From the NCBI GenBank assembly GCA_028284185.1, contig JANQSG010000015.1, positions 87,543 through 151,542 on the forward strand: a DNA stretch of 64,000 nucleotides, written 5' to 3'. This document shows, in pieces, positions 27,086-37,591 of the stretch. Each line of letters begins with the position of its first letter. The first letter of the stretch is position 1. A model generated the notes under the pieces. The model was not told the DNA's origin. It made no database searches and saw only the letters and a program-made list of their open reading frames with translations. The DNA comes from Kangiella sp. GTDB taxonomy: Bacteria; Pseudomonadota; Gammaproteobacteria; Enterobacterales; Kangiellaceae. Made by a program: the position numbers and the translations under genes.

Positions 27086-29659
27086 ATGGATCATAACAAC
27101 TCTTGGCAAGTGTTAAAGTTTGGTGGCACCAGTGTGTCCTCAAAAATCAATTGGGATAATATTGTTGCTATTGTTAAACATAAACTCGCCAAGAACAAAA
27201 AGCTTTTTATTGTTCACTCGGCTTTGAGTCAAGTGTCTAATCGGTTGGAAGCCTTGGTTGCTTTGGCTGAAACGGGCGATAAGGCTGCATATAAGAAGCT
27301 TCTGGAGCAAATTGTTCAACAGCATCAGGATTTGGTTGGTGATTTGTCGGTAGATGCAGAGTTATTAAGTGAAAATTACCAATATCTTCGTGATTTGAGC
27401 GATGGTATTTATTTGCTCGGAGAAGCCAGTGATAAAAGTAAAGCCAAAGTAATGGCACAAGGCGAGTTATGGGCCACTAAAATTGGTCATGCCTATTTAC
27501 AGCTACAAGTTTCTGGGCACCAGACATTATGGTTAGAAGCCTCGAAAACACTAAAAGTTATTGATGAGCAGCAGCAAAGCTATCTTGCAGCTAATTGTGT
27601 TTTTGCTCCAGATTCAAAGCTTCAAGAGCAGGTTAGTAGCTATGATCTGGTTATTACTCAGGGTTTTATTGCGGCTAATAATGAGGGTGACATTTTATTG
27701 TTAGGGCGTGGCGGTTCAGATACCTCAGCAGCTTATTTTTCGAGTAAATTGGAAGCAGAGAATCTGGAGATTTGGACTGATGTTGAAGGTGTTTTTAGCG
27801 CCAATCCGCAGCAAGTCGAAAATGCTCGATTGCTGACACATTTGAGTTATCAGGAGCTGCAGGAAATGGCATCGGCTGGAGCCAAAATCATACATCCAAG
27901 AACCATTAAACCATTAAGGCAAAATAATATTCCACTCTATATTCGCTCAACCTTGTCGCCAGAATTAGCTGGAACCGAGGTTAATCAAGGTCAAAGTACC
28001 GTTGGCATGGTTAAGGCGATTAATGCTAAGCGTGGCGTGACCTTAATTTCTATGGAAGCCATGAATATGTGGCAACAAGCGGGCTTTTTATCGGATTTGT
28101 TTACCATTTATAAAAAGCATCAAGTATCAGTGGATCTGGTATCGACCTCAGAAACCAATGTCACTGTGACCTTAGATAGCTTAACTCAGACTTTAAATCC
28201 AAAACAAATCGGGCAGTTAGTGGCTGATTTGTCTAGAGTTTGTCAGGTTGCAGTGTTTAATGAGTGCGCTGCAGTTTCTATTGTTGGGCAGAATGTTCGC
28301 TCCAGCTTGCATAAAATTGCTCCAGCTTTATCTATTTTTGAAAGTTACAAAGTTTATTTGATGTCACAATCGGCTTCAGATTTGAATCTTACTTTTGTTG
28401 TTGATAATGAGCACTGTGATAAGGTTATTGCTTCGTTACACGAGACTTTAATTAGTAATAACCCTAATAGTCAACAATTGGGGCCGACCATTTCCGAGCT
28501 AAGAAAACTTCATGCTAGTGAAGAAACAAACTATTGGTGGCAGTCTAAGCTGCCAGCGATTCACGATTTAATGCAACAGCAGGATTCCGCTTACTTATAT
28601 GATTTATCAGTTGTTGCCAATAATGCTCAAGAATTAAAATCAATTAGTGCGGTGGATGAGGTTTTTTATGCAGTCAAAGCCAATAATAACCTGCAAATTT
28701 TAGATACTATTTATAAACAGGGTATTAATTTCGAAGCGGTTTCAGTTGATGAAATTAGGCTGATAAGAAAGCAGTTCCAACAGAATGATTATCGAATATT
28801 TTTCACGCCAAATTTTGCCGCAAAAAAAGAGTATCAAGAAGCTTTATCTTATGAAGTTACTCTTTGTTTAGACAGTAGCTATCCTTTGCAGCACTGGCCG
28901 GAAGTGTTTGCTGGCAAAGAGATTTTTCTGCGCATCGATCCCAATGTTGGTAAAGGTCATCATCAGTTTGTGAAAACTGCAGGTGCTTCATCCAAGTTTG
29001 GTATTCCTCAGTCAGAACTGGAGCAATTAATTCCTATACTAGCCAAGCATCAGATCGAGGTTATAGGGCTGCATGCCCATGCTGGAAGTGGTATTTTAAA
29101 TAATGACCATTGGGCTGAACATGCGCAATTTTTAGTAACATTAGCGTCTCAATTTAGTGGTGTTAAGTACCTAAATCTGGGTGGGGGCTTTGGTATTAAA
29201 GAAAGGGAGCAACAAACGGCGCTGACCATGAAACTGGTCGATCAGCATTTACAGCAAGTGAAAAAAGATCACCCTGAATATGAGTTCTGGATCGAGCCTG
29301 GTCGTTTTATGGTGGCTAATGCTGGTGTGTTATTGGCTAAAACTACTCAGGTAAAACAAAAAGATAACTACTATTATGTAGGCCTTAATACTGGTATGAA
29401 TTCGTTAATGCGCCCAGCACTTTATGGTTCATATCATCCAGTTTTTAACCTTAGTAAGTTTGAACAGGCTAAGGATAAACTGGCAACCATTGTTGGTCCA
29501 ATTTGTGAAAGCACCGATAAACTGGCCATAGAAATTCCGTTTCCAGTAACTGAAGAAGGTGACTTGGTTTTAATCGATAATGCGGGGGCTTATGGCCACG
29601 TTATGTCAAATCATTACAATTTACGCACGCCAGCTAAAGAGTTTTGTTTAGAGGTTTGA
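27086..29659 (+). CDS. Bifunctional aspartokinase / diaminopimelate decarboxylase
   Basis: This 857-residue fusion carries the first and last steps of the diaminopimelate-lysine pathway. The N-terminal kinase has KFGGTS (residues 11-16), GRGGSDTSA and ACT-type regulatory segments at about residues 300-460. The C-terminal PLP decarboxylase has FYAVKANNN with the PLP Lys near 531, HAHAGSGI, GGGFGI, EPGRFMV and CESTDKL. ATG 27086 has GAGAAGG 8 nt upstream; a TTG at 27080 is too close. Fusions of this order are known in some Gammaproteobacteria. The upstream leader suggests control by lysine. Confidence 0.95.
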   Translation: MDHNNSWQVLKFGGTSVSSKINWDNIVAIVKHKLAKNKKLFIVHSALSQVSNRLEALVALAETGDKAAYKKLLEQIVQQHQDLVGDLSVDAELLSENYQYLRDLSDGIYLLGEASDKSKAKVMAQGELWATKIGHAYLQLQVSGHQTLWLEASKTLKVIDEQQQSYLAANCVFAPDSKLQEQVSSYDLVITQGFIAANNEGDILLLGRGGSDTSAAYFSSKLEAENLEIWTDVEGVFSANPQQVENARLLTHLSYQELQEMASAGAKIIHPRTIKPLRQNNIPLYIRSTLSPELAGTEVNQGQSTVGMVKAINAKRGVTLISMEAMNMWQQAGFLSDLFTIYKKHQVSVDLVSTSETNVTVTLDSLTQTLNPKQIGQLVADLSRVCQVAVFNECAAVSIVGQNVRSSLHKIAPALSIFESYKVYLMSQSASDLNLTFVVDNEHCDKVIASLHETLISNNPNSQQLGPTISELRKLHASEETNYWWQSKLPAIHDLMQQQDSAYLYDLSVVANNAQELKSISAVDEVFYAVKANNNLQILDTIYKQGINFEAVSVDEIRLIRKQFQQNDYRIFFTPNFAAKKEYQEALSYEVTLCLDSSYPLQHWPEVFAGKEIFLRIDPNVGKGHHQFVKTAGASSKFGIPQSELEQLIPILAKHQIEVIGLHAHAGSGILNNDHWAEHAQFLVTLASQFSGVKYLNLGGGFGIKEREQQTALTMKLVDQHLQQVKKDHPEYEFWIEPGRFMVANAGVLLAKTTQVKQKDNYYYVGLNTGMNSLMRPALYGSYHPVFNLSKFEQAKDKLATIVGPICESTDKLAIEIPFPVTEEGDLVLIDNAGAYGHVMSNHYNLRTPAKEFCLEV

Positions 29660-29666
29660 GCTCATT

Positions 29667-30041
29667 TTAGTTCAAAAGACGATATTGATATTCAACTTGG
29701 GTAGCATCTGTTTGTCCGGTCCACATCAGGCAATGGGTGCTACTGGATTCAATTAAAATAGTTTGGCTAATAGAGCGAGTGATTTGTGATTTAACCGGAT
29801 AGAAACTTTGTTTATCTTGATGATAATGGACATTAAAAGATATGGGTTGACTGGCTTTAATAGAAAAGTTGAGCACCTGGTCTTTAGTGACATCAAAACA
29901 AATTTCACTAATTTCACCGCGATTGGAAATCAGTTGACCCAAATGTTTTATTGAGTCATTGGATATTTGCGGCAGGTTTGATTGGCAACCGGCTAACACT
30001 AGAAAAGTGCTGATAGTAAAACTATTTAGCTGTTTTTTCAT
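29667..30041 (-). CDS. Small predicted lipoprotein downstream of valS
   Basis: The 124-residue protein has a lipoprotein signal (TISTFLVLAGC, lipidated Cys19) and a beta-rich mature part with two Cys, in ISEICFDV and STHCLMWTG. No family is recognised. ATG 30041 gives the tidier signal peptide; ATG 30050 adds three residues. Neither has a clear ribosome-binding site. It begins 5-14 bp after the valS stop and is likely the last gene of that unit. It converges with lysC-lysA. Confidence 0.72.
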   Translation of the reverse strand: MKKQLNSFTISTFLVLAGCQSNLPQISNDSIKHLGQLISNRGEISEICFDVTKDQVLNFSIKASQPISFNVHYHQDKQSFYPVKSQITRSISQTILIESSSTHCLMWTGQTDATQVEYQYRLLN

Positions 30042-30054
30042 ATTAGCCATTTTT

Positions 30055-32829
30055 TTATAGTGATTTTAGCTCGCTAATTTGCTGTTGAATTTTGGTTAAA
30101 GTACTTTCAACCTCTTCAAGTTTGCTCCGCTCTTTGGCTACCACGGCCTCTGGTGCCTTATCGGTAAAGTTTGCATTAGACAATTTACCGGAAATACGGC
30201 CCTGTTCTTTGCTAAGTTTTTCTATTTCTTTAGTTAATCGTGTGACTTCTTGTTCGACATCAATTAAGCCTGCCATTGGAATAAGGATCTCCATTTTGCC
30301 TGCTAAAGCTGTTGCAGACATAGGCGCTTCTTCTCCAGAAGCTAACCACTGGATAGTCCCCAGTTTGGCTAGCTTACTTAAGAAGTTTTTGTAGTTTTCA
30401 AGACGAGCTTTGTCTTGGTCTGAACCGTTTTTGAATAAAGCATTTAAGGGTTTACCTGAGGCAATATTCATTTCACCACGAATATTACGAATAGCCACAA
30501 TTACTGTTTGTAACCATGCAATATCATCTTGCGCCTGTTGATCGAGCAGGGCACCACTCGATGCTGGGAAAGATTCCAGCATAATGCTCTCGCCAGTTTT
30601 TCCAACAAGTGGTGCGATTTTCTGCCAGACTTCTTCGGTAATAAATGGCATAAAAGGATGCAGTAGGCGTAGTAACTGTTCCAAAACTGTTACTAACGTA
30701 TGACGAGTGCCACGCTTTTCTGCAACAGAATAATCTTCGCCATAAAGAATCGGCTTTGATAGTTCTAAATACCAGTCACAATAGGTATTCCAGGTGAATT
30801 CGTATAAGGCGTTAGCAGCAATATCAAAGCGGTATTGTGAAACTGCTGCTTCAAATTCGGTAATGGTGTTTTGCAACTGACTGATTATCCAACGATCAGC
30901 AACACTTAAGATTTTTTCTGTGTCACCAAGACCGGTATCCTGGCCTTCGGTATTCATCAAAACATAGCGCGCTGCATTCCAAATCTTATTACAGAAATTA
31001 CGGTAACCTTCAACTCGATTGAGATCGAAATTAATATCACGTGAAGTGGAGGCCATAGCACAGAAAGTAAAGCGCATAGCGTCAGTTCCGTAGGCTGCAA
31101 TACCTTCAGGAAATTGTTTGCGAGTGCGTTTTGCAATCTTATCGGCTGCCTGCGGATTCATCATGCCATAGGTGCGTTTGGTCACTAGATCTTCAAGTTC
31201 AATACCATCAATCAGATCAATTGGATCTAAAACATTACCTTTGGACTTGGACATTTTCTGGCCTTGCTCATCACGGATTAAGCCAGTGATATAGATCTCT
31301 TTAAACGGCACTTTACCGGTGAATTTCAAACCCATCATAATCATTCTGGCAACCCAGAAGAAAATAATATCGAAGCCAGTGACTAACACATTAGTCGGTA
31401 AAAAAGTTTCTAAATCAGGCTTTTCTTCAGGCCAGCCTAAGGTGGCAAATGGCCAAAGGGCAGAGGAGAACCAGGTATCAAGTACATCTTGATCACGTTT
31501 TAATTCGATATCACCAAGATTATACTTTTCCCGAACTTCTTCTTCATTGCGACCCACATAAACCTTGCCTTCATTATCATACCAGGCTGGAATTTGATGC
31601 CCCCACCATAGTTGGCGCGAAATACACCAATCCTGAATATTTTCCATCCAGTGATAATAGGTATTTGACCAGTTTTCGGGCACAAATTTAATATCACCGT
31701 TTTTGACCGCTTTTAATGCTGGCTCGGCCAACGGAGCAATCTTCACATACCACTGATCAGTCAAATAAGGTTCAATGACTACACCAGAGCGATCGCCTCG
31801 GGGAACCTTTAGCTTATGAGGATCAATTTTTTCTAATAACCCCAACGCCTCGAAATCTTCAATGATTTTCTGGCGTGCAGCATAGCGCTCCATACCCTGA
31901 TAGACTTCAGGCGCGTTGCCATTAATATGGGCCGTTTCCGTTAAAATATTAATCATGGGCAAATTATGACGTTGCCCCATTTCATAATCATTAAAGTCGT
32001 GAGCAGGGGTAATTTTTACACAACCAGAACCAAAATCCTTTTCCACATAATCGTCGGCAATGATCGGAATTTCACGATCGGTTAACGGCAGCTTGATCGT
32101 TTTGCCAATTAAATGTTGATAGCGCTCATCGTCTGGATGAACTGCCACTGCAGTATCGCCCAACATGGTTTCCGGACGAGTAGTGGCAACGATTAAATGG
32201 TCTGAACCATCGGCCAGTGGATAACGTAGATGCCAAAGATGACCATTCTCTTCTTCTGATTCAACTTCCAGATCGGAAACGGCGGTCAGCAGCTTCGGAT
32301 CCCAATTAACTAAACGCTGACCCCGATAAATCAAACCTTCTTCGTACAGTTGCACGAATACTTCCAATACTGCATTGGACAAGTCTTGGTCCATGGTGAA
32401 AGCTTCGCGCTGCCAGTCGCAAGAGTCACCCAAACGACGCATTTGATGGCTAATGGTGCCGCCGGATTCTTCTTTCCATTGCCAGACTTTATCAATAAAT
32501 TTTTCACGGCCTAGATCGTGGCGACTGATATTATCGGCTGCTAACAAACGCTCAACCACCATTTGGGTGGCGATCCCCGCATGATCGGTACCGGGTTGCC
32601 ATAAAGTATTGTCACCTTTCATCCGGTGATAGCGAGTCAGCGCATCCATAATAGTGTGCTGGAAAGCATGCCCCATATGCAAACTACCTGTCACATTGGG
32701 CGGTGGGATCATGATGCAGTAGCTATCCTGGCCTACTTCATTGGTGGCATTAGCAGAAAAGTATTGGTTATTTTCCCATTGTTGATACAACTTTTGCTCA
32801 ATGCTTTGGGGATCGTAAGCTTTATCCAT
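30055..32829 (-). CDS. valS: Valyl-tRNA synthetase
   Basis: ValS is a class I synthetase with an editing domain. The HIGH-type motif is HMGH at residues 51-54 and KMSKSKGN lies near 524. The editing region has [18 protein letters not shown], the anticodon domain follows, and a C-terminal coiled-coil arm ([20 protein letters not shown]) is present. The 924-residue length is normal for this family. In E. coli holC directly precedes valS; here two other genes lie between them. Confidence 0.97.
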   Translation of the reverse strand: MDKAYDPQSIEQKLYQQWENNQYFSANATNEVGQDSYCIMIPPPNVTGSLHMGHAFQHTIMDALTRYHRMKGDNTLWQPGTDHAGIATQMVVERLLAADNISRHDLGREKFIDKVWQWKEESGGTISHQMRRLGDSCDWQREAFTMDQDLSNAVLEVFVQLYEEGLIYRGQRLVNWDPKLLTAVSDLEVESEEENGHLWHLRYPLADGSDHLIVATTRPETMLGDTAVAVHPDDERYQHLIGKTIKLPLTDREIPIIADDYVEKDFGSGCVKITPAHDFNDYEMGQRHNLPMINILTETAHINGNAPEVYQGMERYAARQKIIEDFEALGLLEKIDPHKLKVPRGDRSGVVIEPYLTDQWYVKIAPLAEPALKAVKNGDIKFVPENWSNTYYHWMENIQDWCISRQLWWGHQIPAWYDNEGKVYVGRNEEEVREKYNLGDIELKRDQDVLDTWFSSALWPFATLGWPEEKPDLETFLPTNVLVTGFDIIFFWVARMIMMGLKFTGKVPFKEIYITGLIRDEQGQKMSKSKGNVLDPIDLIDGIELEDLVTKRTYGMMNPQAADKIAKRTRKQFPEGIAAYGTDAMRFTFCAMASTSRDINFDLNRVEGYRNFCNKIWNAARYVLMNTEGQDTGLGDTEKILSVADRWIISQLQNTITEFEAAVSQYRFDIAANALYEFTWNTYCDWYLELSKPILYGEDYSVAEKRGTRHTLVTVLEQLLRLLHPFMPFITEEVWQKIAPLVGKTGESIMLESFPASSGALLDQQAQDDIAWLQTVIVAIRNIRGEMNIASGKPLNALFKNGSDQDKARLENYKNFLSKLAKLGTIQWLASGEEAPMSATALAGKMEILIPMAGLIDVEQEVTRLTKEIEKLSKEQGRISGKLSNANFTDKAPEAVVAKERSKLEEVESTLTKIQQQISELKSL

Positions 32830-32884
32830 TGTTAGAGTTCTAATTTATGGCGTAAAACCTTGAATTATAGCGTTTGTGGGCGAT

Positions 32885-33793
32885 TTATCCATTACTTTTA
32901 AAGCTCTTACGGGCTTCTCTTTCCTCTATAAGCATTTCGTCAATAGTTTCTTGATAAAGCTCAAACATACGCTTGGGCATGAATAGTTTGTAGAGTTTCT
33001 CAGCTTTTGAATATTGAGCAGAAGAGACCATTTCGCTAACGCTATTGTATTCGTATTGAGTGCGGTTAATTTTTATATAAGGTTTACTCATTTTTTCGCG
33101 AATAAACAGTTTGATTTCTTCATCGCTGGCATCTGGTGATATCTTATCAAGGGAGTTGGCTTTTTTAGAGTTTCCAGAGGGAGCATTAAAGATTTGTGGT
33201 CTTTTTAAGTCAAAGAAAAGCTTAATTGCTATTAGTAAAAAAGCAACCGCGGAGGAGTTCTCTAAAACAAGAGCAATTAAACCACCAGCAATGATCGAAA
33301 GGTGAAGAATAACGATTCTTTGATAAGGCCTAGTCATTTCTTCGCCCATGCCAGTAATCAATTTGTTTTTATAGGCTGAAACATAATCGACTAAATGACC
33401 AACAAAAAGCCCGGCAAAAGCTATTAATAACCATTTATCCTGGAGCAACTCAAAGCTGCTGCTTAGTAGATTGTTTTGGTCGCTAATATCAAGATTTTCA
33501 CCAAAAAGGGCAAATACGAAAGTACCGTGACCGTAAGTAAAAAAACCGTAGTGAAAACAGAAAAAAGCGGATAAGAATAAGCCACCAATCATGAAAATAG
33601 GGGCATTATCAGGTCGGATTAATAATCTTAAAATAACAAATATGCCAATGATGACATTCTCCAGCCAGTACAAAAACACTAGATCAAAAGCTGACCAACC
33701 AAAAAGCAATATACCAATTAGAGGTATTATATTGGTTAGTGCGATGGCAACTTTGCCAAGACTGTTTTGATTATCAAAGCCAAATTTCAACAT
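32885..33793 (-). CDS. DUF6498-like multipass membrane protein
   Basis: The 302-residue protein has about six hydrophobic segments in its first 200 residues and a soluble, charged C-terminal third. The segment LLFGWSAFDLVFLYWLENVIIG matches what I recall of DUF6498 membrane proteins (a W-L-YW-EN signature). The function is unknown. It is 12 bp downstream of the methyltransferase gene and 55 bp upstream of valS, all on the minus strand. Confidence 0.72.
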   Translation of the reverse strand: MLKFGFDNQNSLGKVAIALTNIIPLIGILLFGWSAFDLVFLYWLENVIIGIFVILRLLIRPDNAPIFMIGGLFLSAFFCFHYGFFTYGHGTFVFALFGENLDISDQNNLLSSSFELLQDKWLLIAFAGLFVGHLVDYVSAYKNKLITGMGEEMTRPYQRIVILHLSIIAGGLIALVLENSSAVAFLLIAIKLFFDLKRPQIFNAPSGNSKKANSLDKISPDASDEEIKLFIREKMSKPYIKINRTQYEYNSVSEMVSSAQYSKAEKLYKLFMPKRMFELYQETIDEMLIEEREARKSFKSNG

Positions 33794-33805
33794 ATTAGAT
33801 ATAAT

Positions 33806-34345
33806 TTATTTTTGACAAATATAAATAAAGGCTGGCGGCGCATTCCGTAACACAAATTTCAGCTTGTTATGGCTGAAATACTGATAAATGAATTTGCGGT
33901 CTTTCAGAATGTATTGATACTGAATAAATAAACCGCCTGGCTTCAAGGTTTTATGAATAGCGGTTATTAATTCTTGCTTCATGGAGTTTTTGAAAAGAGC
34001 AAGTGGCAAACAGGATACTACCGCGTCCACCGAGTCTGGAGCAAAGTCATTTTTGATTTCAAGTGCAGAACGTTCAAGAATTTTCAGGCGCTGGTCAGCA
34101 AAGTTATTTTTTAATAACTTGACAAATGTGTCATTAATTTCATAACAACTGAGTTTAGCATCTTGCGGCAAGTGATTTAATAAGCTTTTAGTAACAGCAC
34201 CATTACCAGCACCCAGTTCAACCAGAACTTTTGTATCGATTGGCAACAGACGGCTGATCTTATCGGCTAAAAAGCGTGAGCTTGGGAAAAAGGTACCAGT
34301 GCTTTTTAAATTGCTAATGGCATTTTTAGTAAAGACTCTGCTCAT
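33806..34345 (-). CDS. Class I SAM-dependent methyltransferase
   Basis: The 179-residue protein has motif I VELGAGNGAVTKSLL, an acidic residue in CYEIND after the second strand, and VDAVVSCLPL as a motif IV-like segment. The overall pattern (GTFFPSSRFLADKI at the start) resembles phospholipid N-methyltransferase/KsgA-like enzymes such as PmtA. The substrate is not determinable. The proline-containing catalytic segment of rRNA dimethylases (NLPY) is not conserved, so a lipid or small-molecule substrate is a better guess. It lies between holC and the DUF6498-like gene. Confidence 0.8.
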   Translation of the reverse strand: MSRVFTKNAISNLKSTGTFFPSSRFLADKISRLLPIDTKVLVELGAGNGAVTKSLLNHLPQDAKLSCYEINDTFVKLLKNNFADQRLKILERSALEIKNDFAPDSVDAVVSCLPLALFKNSMKQELITAIHKTLKPGGLFIQYQYILKDRKFIYQYFSHNKLKFVLRNAPPAFIYICQK

Positions 34346-34386
34346 GCAGGAGTTTCCTTATTATTGTTATTTATCAAGTAAGCACA

Positions 34387-34815
34387 TTAATGTTTATAGT
34401 GCTGCAAAGGGTAACCGTGGCTACGATAAAACTTATAGCGTTCCCGTGCCTTGATTTTGGCTTCTTCTTGATTGGGAACTAGCTCAAAGCAATGCAAAAA
34501 ATAACTAAAAAAACTTTGTACCTCCGCGCTAAGATTGATTAAACAGTCGTGTTGATTATCAGGAGGCTCCTGATAACCAATTTGTACAGGAGGTGCTTTA
34601 TTAGGACCTTCACCGACCAGATTGTGTGGAATAAAATCATCCAGCTCCTGAGTCCATAACCATTCATCAATGGCTTCGGCCTGTTCTTTCGATTCAGCGT
34701 GAACATAGATTTTTTTGGACTGACGATAAAGATTTTGCACCTGTTGGCCTATCAACTGCAGATAGGCTTTCTCATCAGCTTGCGATTCCAGAATATGAAA
34801 CTCGATACTGGTCAT
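34387..34815 (-). CDS. holC: DNA polymerase III chi subunit
   Basis: HolC (chi) links the clamp loader to single-stranded-DNA-binding protein. The 142-residue sequence shows the expected pattern EFHILESQADEKAYLQLIGQQ, an internal DEWLWTQELDDFIPHNLVGEG, and the C-terminal ARERYKFYRSHGYPLQHYKH. It lies 4 bp after the pepA stop, matching the conserved pepA-holC pair. Confidence 0.93.
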   Translation of the reverse strand: MTSIEFHILESQADEKAYLQLIGQQVQNLYRQSKKIYVHAESKEQAEAIDEWLWTQELDDFIPHNLVGEGPNKAPPVQIGYQEPPDNQHDCLINLSAEVQSFFSYFLHCFELVPNQEEAKIKARERYKFYRSHGYPLQHYKH

Positions 34816-34819
34816 AAGG

Positions 34820-36316
34820 TTATGATTTATTAACGCGGTTTAATACGATTTGGCTTAATAGTGGAACCGGACGACCAGTTGCACCTTTCTTAGAACCACT
34901 ACGCCATGCGGTTCCGGCAATATCCAAGTGAGCCCAGCGATACTTTTTAGTAAACTTAGATAAGAAACAGGCAGCGGTAATGGTACCTGCCGGACGTCCC
35001 CCCAGGTTACTGAAATCCGCAAAGTTAGATTTCAATTGATCATGGTACTCATCCCAAATGGGTAAACGCCATACCCGATCATGGGCCATATCGCTGGCAT
35101 TTTCGATTTCATGTGCCAACGGATTGTTATTGCTCATTAAGCCACTAGCCTGATGTCCCAGGGCGATAATAACCGCACCGGTTAGTGTGGCGATATCGAT
35201 CACAATTTCCGGATTGTATTTTTCAACATAAGTAAGGGCATCACATAAAACCAAACGGCCCTCGGCATCGGTATTTAAAATCTCAACGGTTTGCCCGGAA
35301 AGAGTTGTTACCACATCGCCAGGTCGCGTAGCGTTGCTGGCTGGCATATTTTCAGCTGCCGCCACAAAACCCACCACATTAATGGGTAATTCCATTTCAG
35401 CTACAGCCTTCATCAAACCAAAGACCGAGGCAGCACCGCCCATATCGAACTTCATCTCGTCCATAGCGGCACCAGGCTTAAGAGAAATACCACCAGTATC
35501 GAAAGTAATGCCTTTACCCACAAACACCAGTGGTTTTTCATCTTTAGCTCCCGCCATATATTCCATCGCAATCATTTTCCCTGGTTGTTCGGAACCTTGT
35601 GCCACTGAGACAAAAGCGCCAGCCCCCATTTCTTTTAGCTCAGACTCATCCAGCACATCGACACTAAAATGTTCGTATTGCTCAGCCAAAGCTTCGGCTT
35701 GCTCAGCGAGATAAGTTGGATGACAAATATTGCCTGGCAAATTTGCTAAGTCTTTAGTCAGACCTTGACCTTTACTTATCGCCTCTGCCTGCTTAATGGC
35801 TACCTCAGATTGTGGCAAGTCAGCGCGTGAGTCGATTAAAAAGGTTAGTTTGCGCAAAGGACGGCGGCTTTCGGATTTTTTACTTTTCAGCTGGTCAAAG
35901 CGATACAAGGTATCGTTAGCAGCTTCAATTCCAAAGCGAATTTTCCAATACAGATCCTGGCTTTTAATATTCAGATTATTTAAGCAGCTCATGGCGTCAG
36001 TAGTGCCTGTTTCATCTAAAATAGCTATGACTTTTTTAGAGACTTTTTGATAATTGCTAACGCTAAATTCACGTTCTTTACCGCAACCGACCAGTAAAAT
36101 CCGATCACAGTTGGTATTGGGAACAGAATGTAATAACAGGGTTTGGCCTAATTTTCCTTCCATATCACCTCGGCGCAAAATGCCGCTTAAATGTCCATCG
36201 CTAAGCTCATCGACCAACTGAGCTTGTGGAGAAAGTTTGCGAGAGGCAAAGACCCCCAGGATCAGACAACCTGTTTTTTGTTTTTCTGCGCTGCCGCTTT
36301 TAACAAAGAATTCCAT
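34820..36316 (-). CDS. pepA: Leucyl aminopeptidase PepA
   Basis: PepA is an M17 hexameric aminopeptidase that uses two metal ions. In E. coli it also binds DNA. The metal and catalytic motifs are VGKGITFDTGGISLKP, MDEMKFDMGGAASV and the signature NTDAEGRLVL. The 498-residue length is normal. The ATG at 36316 is preceded by a purine-rich site. pepA is divergent from lptF, with a 136-bp shared upstream region that has a TATAAT at 36346-36351 in the lptF direction. Confidence 0.97.
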   Translation of the reverse strand: MEFFVKSGSAEKQKTGCLILGVFASRKLSPQAQLVDELSDGHLSGILRRGDMEGKLGQTLLLHSVPNTNCDRILLVGCGKEREFSVSNYQKVSKKVIAILDETGTTDAMSCLNNLNIKSQDLYWKIRFGIEAANDTLYRFDQLKSKKSESRRPLRKLTFLIDSRADLPQSEVAIKQAEAISKGQGLTKDLANLPGNICHPTYLAEQAEALAEQYEHFSVDVLDESELKEMGAGAFVSVAQGSEQPGKMIAMEYMAGAKDEKPLVFVGKGITFDTGGISLKPGAAMDEMKFDMGGAASVFGLMKAVAEMELPINVVGFVAAAENMPASNATRPGDVVTTLSGQTVEILNTDAEGRLVLCDALTYVEKYNPEIVIDIATLTGAVIIALGHQASGLMSNNNPLAHEIENASDMAHDRVWRLPIWDEYHDQLKSNFADFSNLGGRPAGTITAACFLSKFTKKYRWAHLDIAGTAWRSGSKKGATGRPVPLLSQIVLNRVNKS

Positions 36317-36452
36317 ACTACACCTGCAAATTACTGATTTTTAGTTATAATGCTCGAAAGTTGGATTAGTTTAACCGAAATTGGGATTTATGCCAGTTTC
36401 AATTGTCTGAATAAAAGATATTAAGAAAACCTAAACCATCAGGACTTAACAT

Positions 36453-37586
36453 TTGATCATTAGTCGTTACCTCAATCGGGAAGTTTTTACCAGTACCAGT
36501 GCCATTTTGGGGGTTTTGTTCGCTATATTTATCAGTCAGAGGGTGGTGAAATACCTCGGACAAGCAGCTAATGGTGATATTTCCGGTGTTATGGTCTGGC
36601 AAATGGTAGGGTTGTTTTCACCAGTACTGGTTGGTTTTTTATTGCCGCTGGCTTTTTTCTTAGGTTGCCTGTTGGCTTTTAGTCGCCTTTATGTAGATAG
36701 TGAAATGGCGGTACTGCGCTCTTCTGGCGTGAGTGAATATCAGTTGATCAAAATGCTATTACCAATTGCCATAATAGTGGCCTTAATTGGCGGCGCGGTT
36801 ACTTTATGGATCTCACCCTGGGCTAATGAAATCACCTATCAACTCAGGGATGAACAAGCTAGCAAATTAGAGCTAAGCATGTTATCACCAGGTCGCTTCC
36901 AAACCTTCCAGCAAGGCAATGGAGTGGTTTATGTAGATGAAGCTGGAGAAGGCGCTGCCTCTGATAGTCAATTAGGGAATTTTTTCTTAGCGGAAATTGA
37001 TGTTGAAGAAGGTGAGAAAAGTCGTTTAGTCGCTGCTAAAAGTGCTGAGCGTTTTTATGATGAGGTTCAAGATAAAAATTTCCTGCAATTGAATGATGGT
37101 TTTGTTTATGAACTGGATGAAAATAATCAGATTCGCAAAATTACTGAGTTCAAGCATTATTATGCGCGGTTGGAGGCTGAACAAAGCTTTGTTTCACGCC
37201 GTAAAATTTCTGCAACGCCAACCCATAAACTTTGGCAGGCCCGTGATAATTTAAGTTGGGCGGAATTACACTGGCGCTTAGCGGTGCCTTTGTCGGTACC
37301 ATTTTTATTATTGTTAGCGGTACCACTAAGTCGAGTCAGGCCACGTGAGGGGAAGTTCGCCAAAATTCTACCTGCACTTTTGATTTATATTGGCTATGTG
37401 ATTTTTATTGTGGTGTTTAGGCGCTGGATCGAAGATGAAAAACTGCCTGGCTGGATTGGTTATATCCCGATTTATCTGGTTATGGCTTTTTTGGCGGTGA
37501 GACTTTTATATTTACATAGTCGTGCTAATACTCATAACAATAAAAAAGCAGCAACAGAAACTGCTAACGATAATAAAAGCGGGTAA
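36453..37586 (+). CDS. lptF: LPS export permease LptF
   Basis: LptF forms, with LptG and LptB2, the inner-membrane ABC transporter that extracts lipopolysaccharide. It has six membrane helices, three N-terminal (starting about 12, 52 and 100) and three C-terminal (about 270-350), flanking a periplasmic beta-jellyroll domain. The N-terminal IISRYLNREVFTSTSAILGV is typical. The start is TTG 36453 with AGGA about 8 nt upstream. lptG follows 5 bp later. Confidence 0.95.
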   Translation: MIISRYLNREVFTSTSAILGVLFAIFISQRVVKYLGQAANGDISGVMVWQMVGLFSPVLVGFLLPLAFFLGCLLAFSRLYVDSEMAVLRSSGVSEYQLIKMLLPIAIIVALIGGAVTLWISPWANEITYQLRDEQASKLELSMLSPGRFQTFQQGNGVVYVDEAGEGAASDSQLGNFFLAEIDVEEGEKSRLVAAKSAERFYDEVQDKNFLQLNDGFVYELDENNQIRKITEFKHYYARLEAEQSFVSRRKISATPTHKLWQARDNLSWAELHWRLAVPLSVPFLLLLAVPLSRVRPREGKFAKILPALLIYIGYVIFIVVFRRWIEDEKLPGWIGYIPIYLVMAFLAVRLLYLHSRANTHNNKKAATETANDNKSG

Positions 37587-37591
37587 TCATC

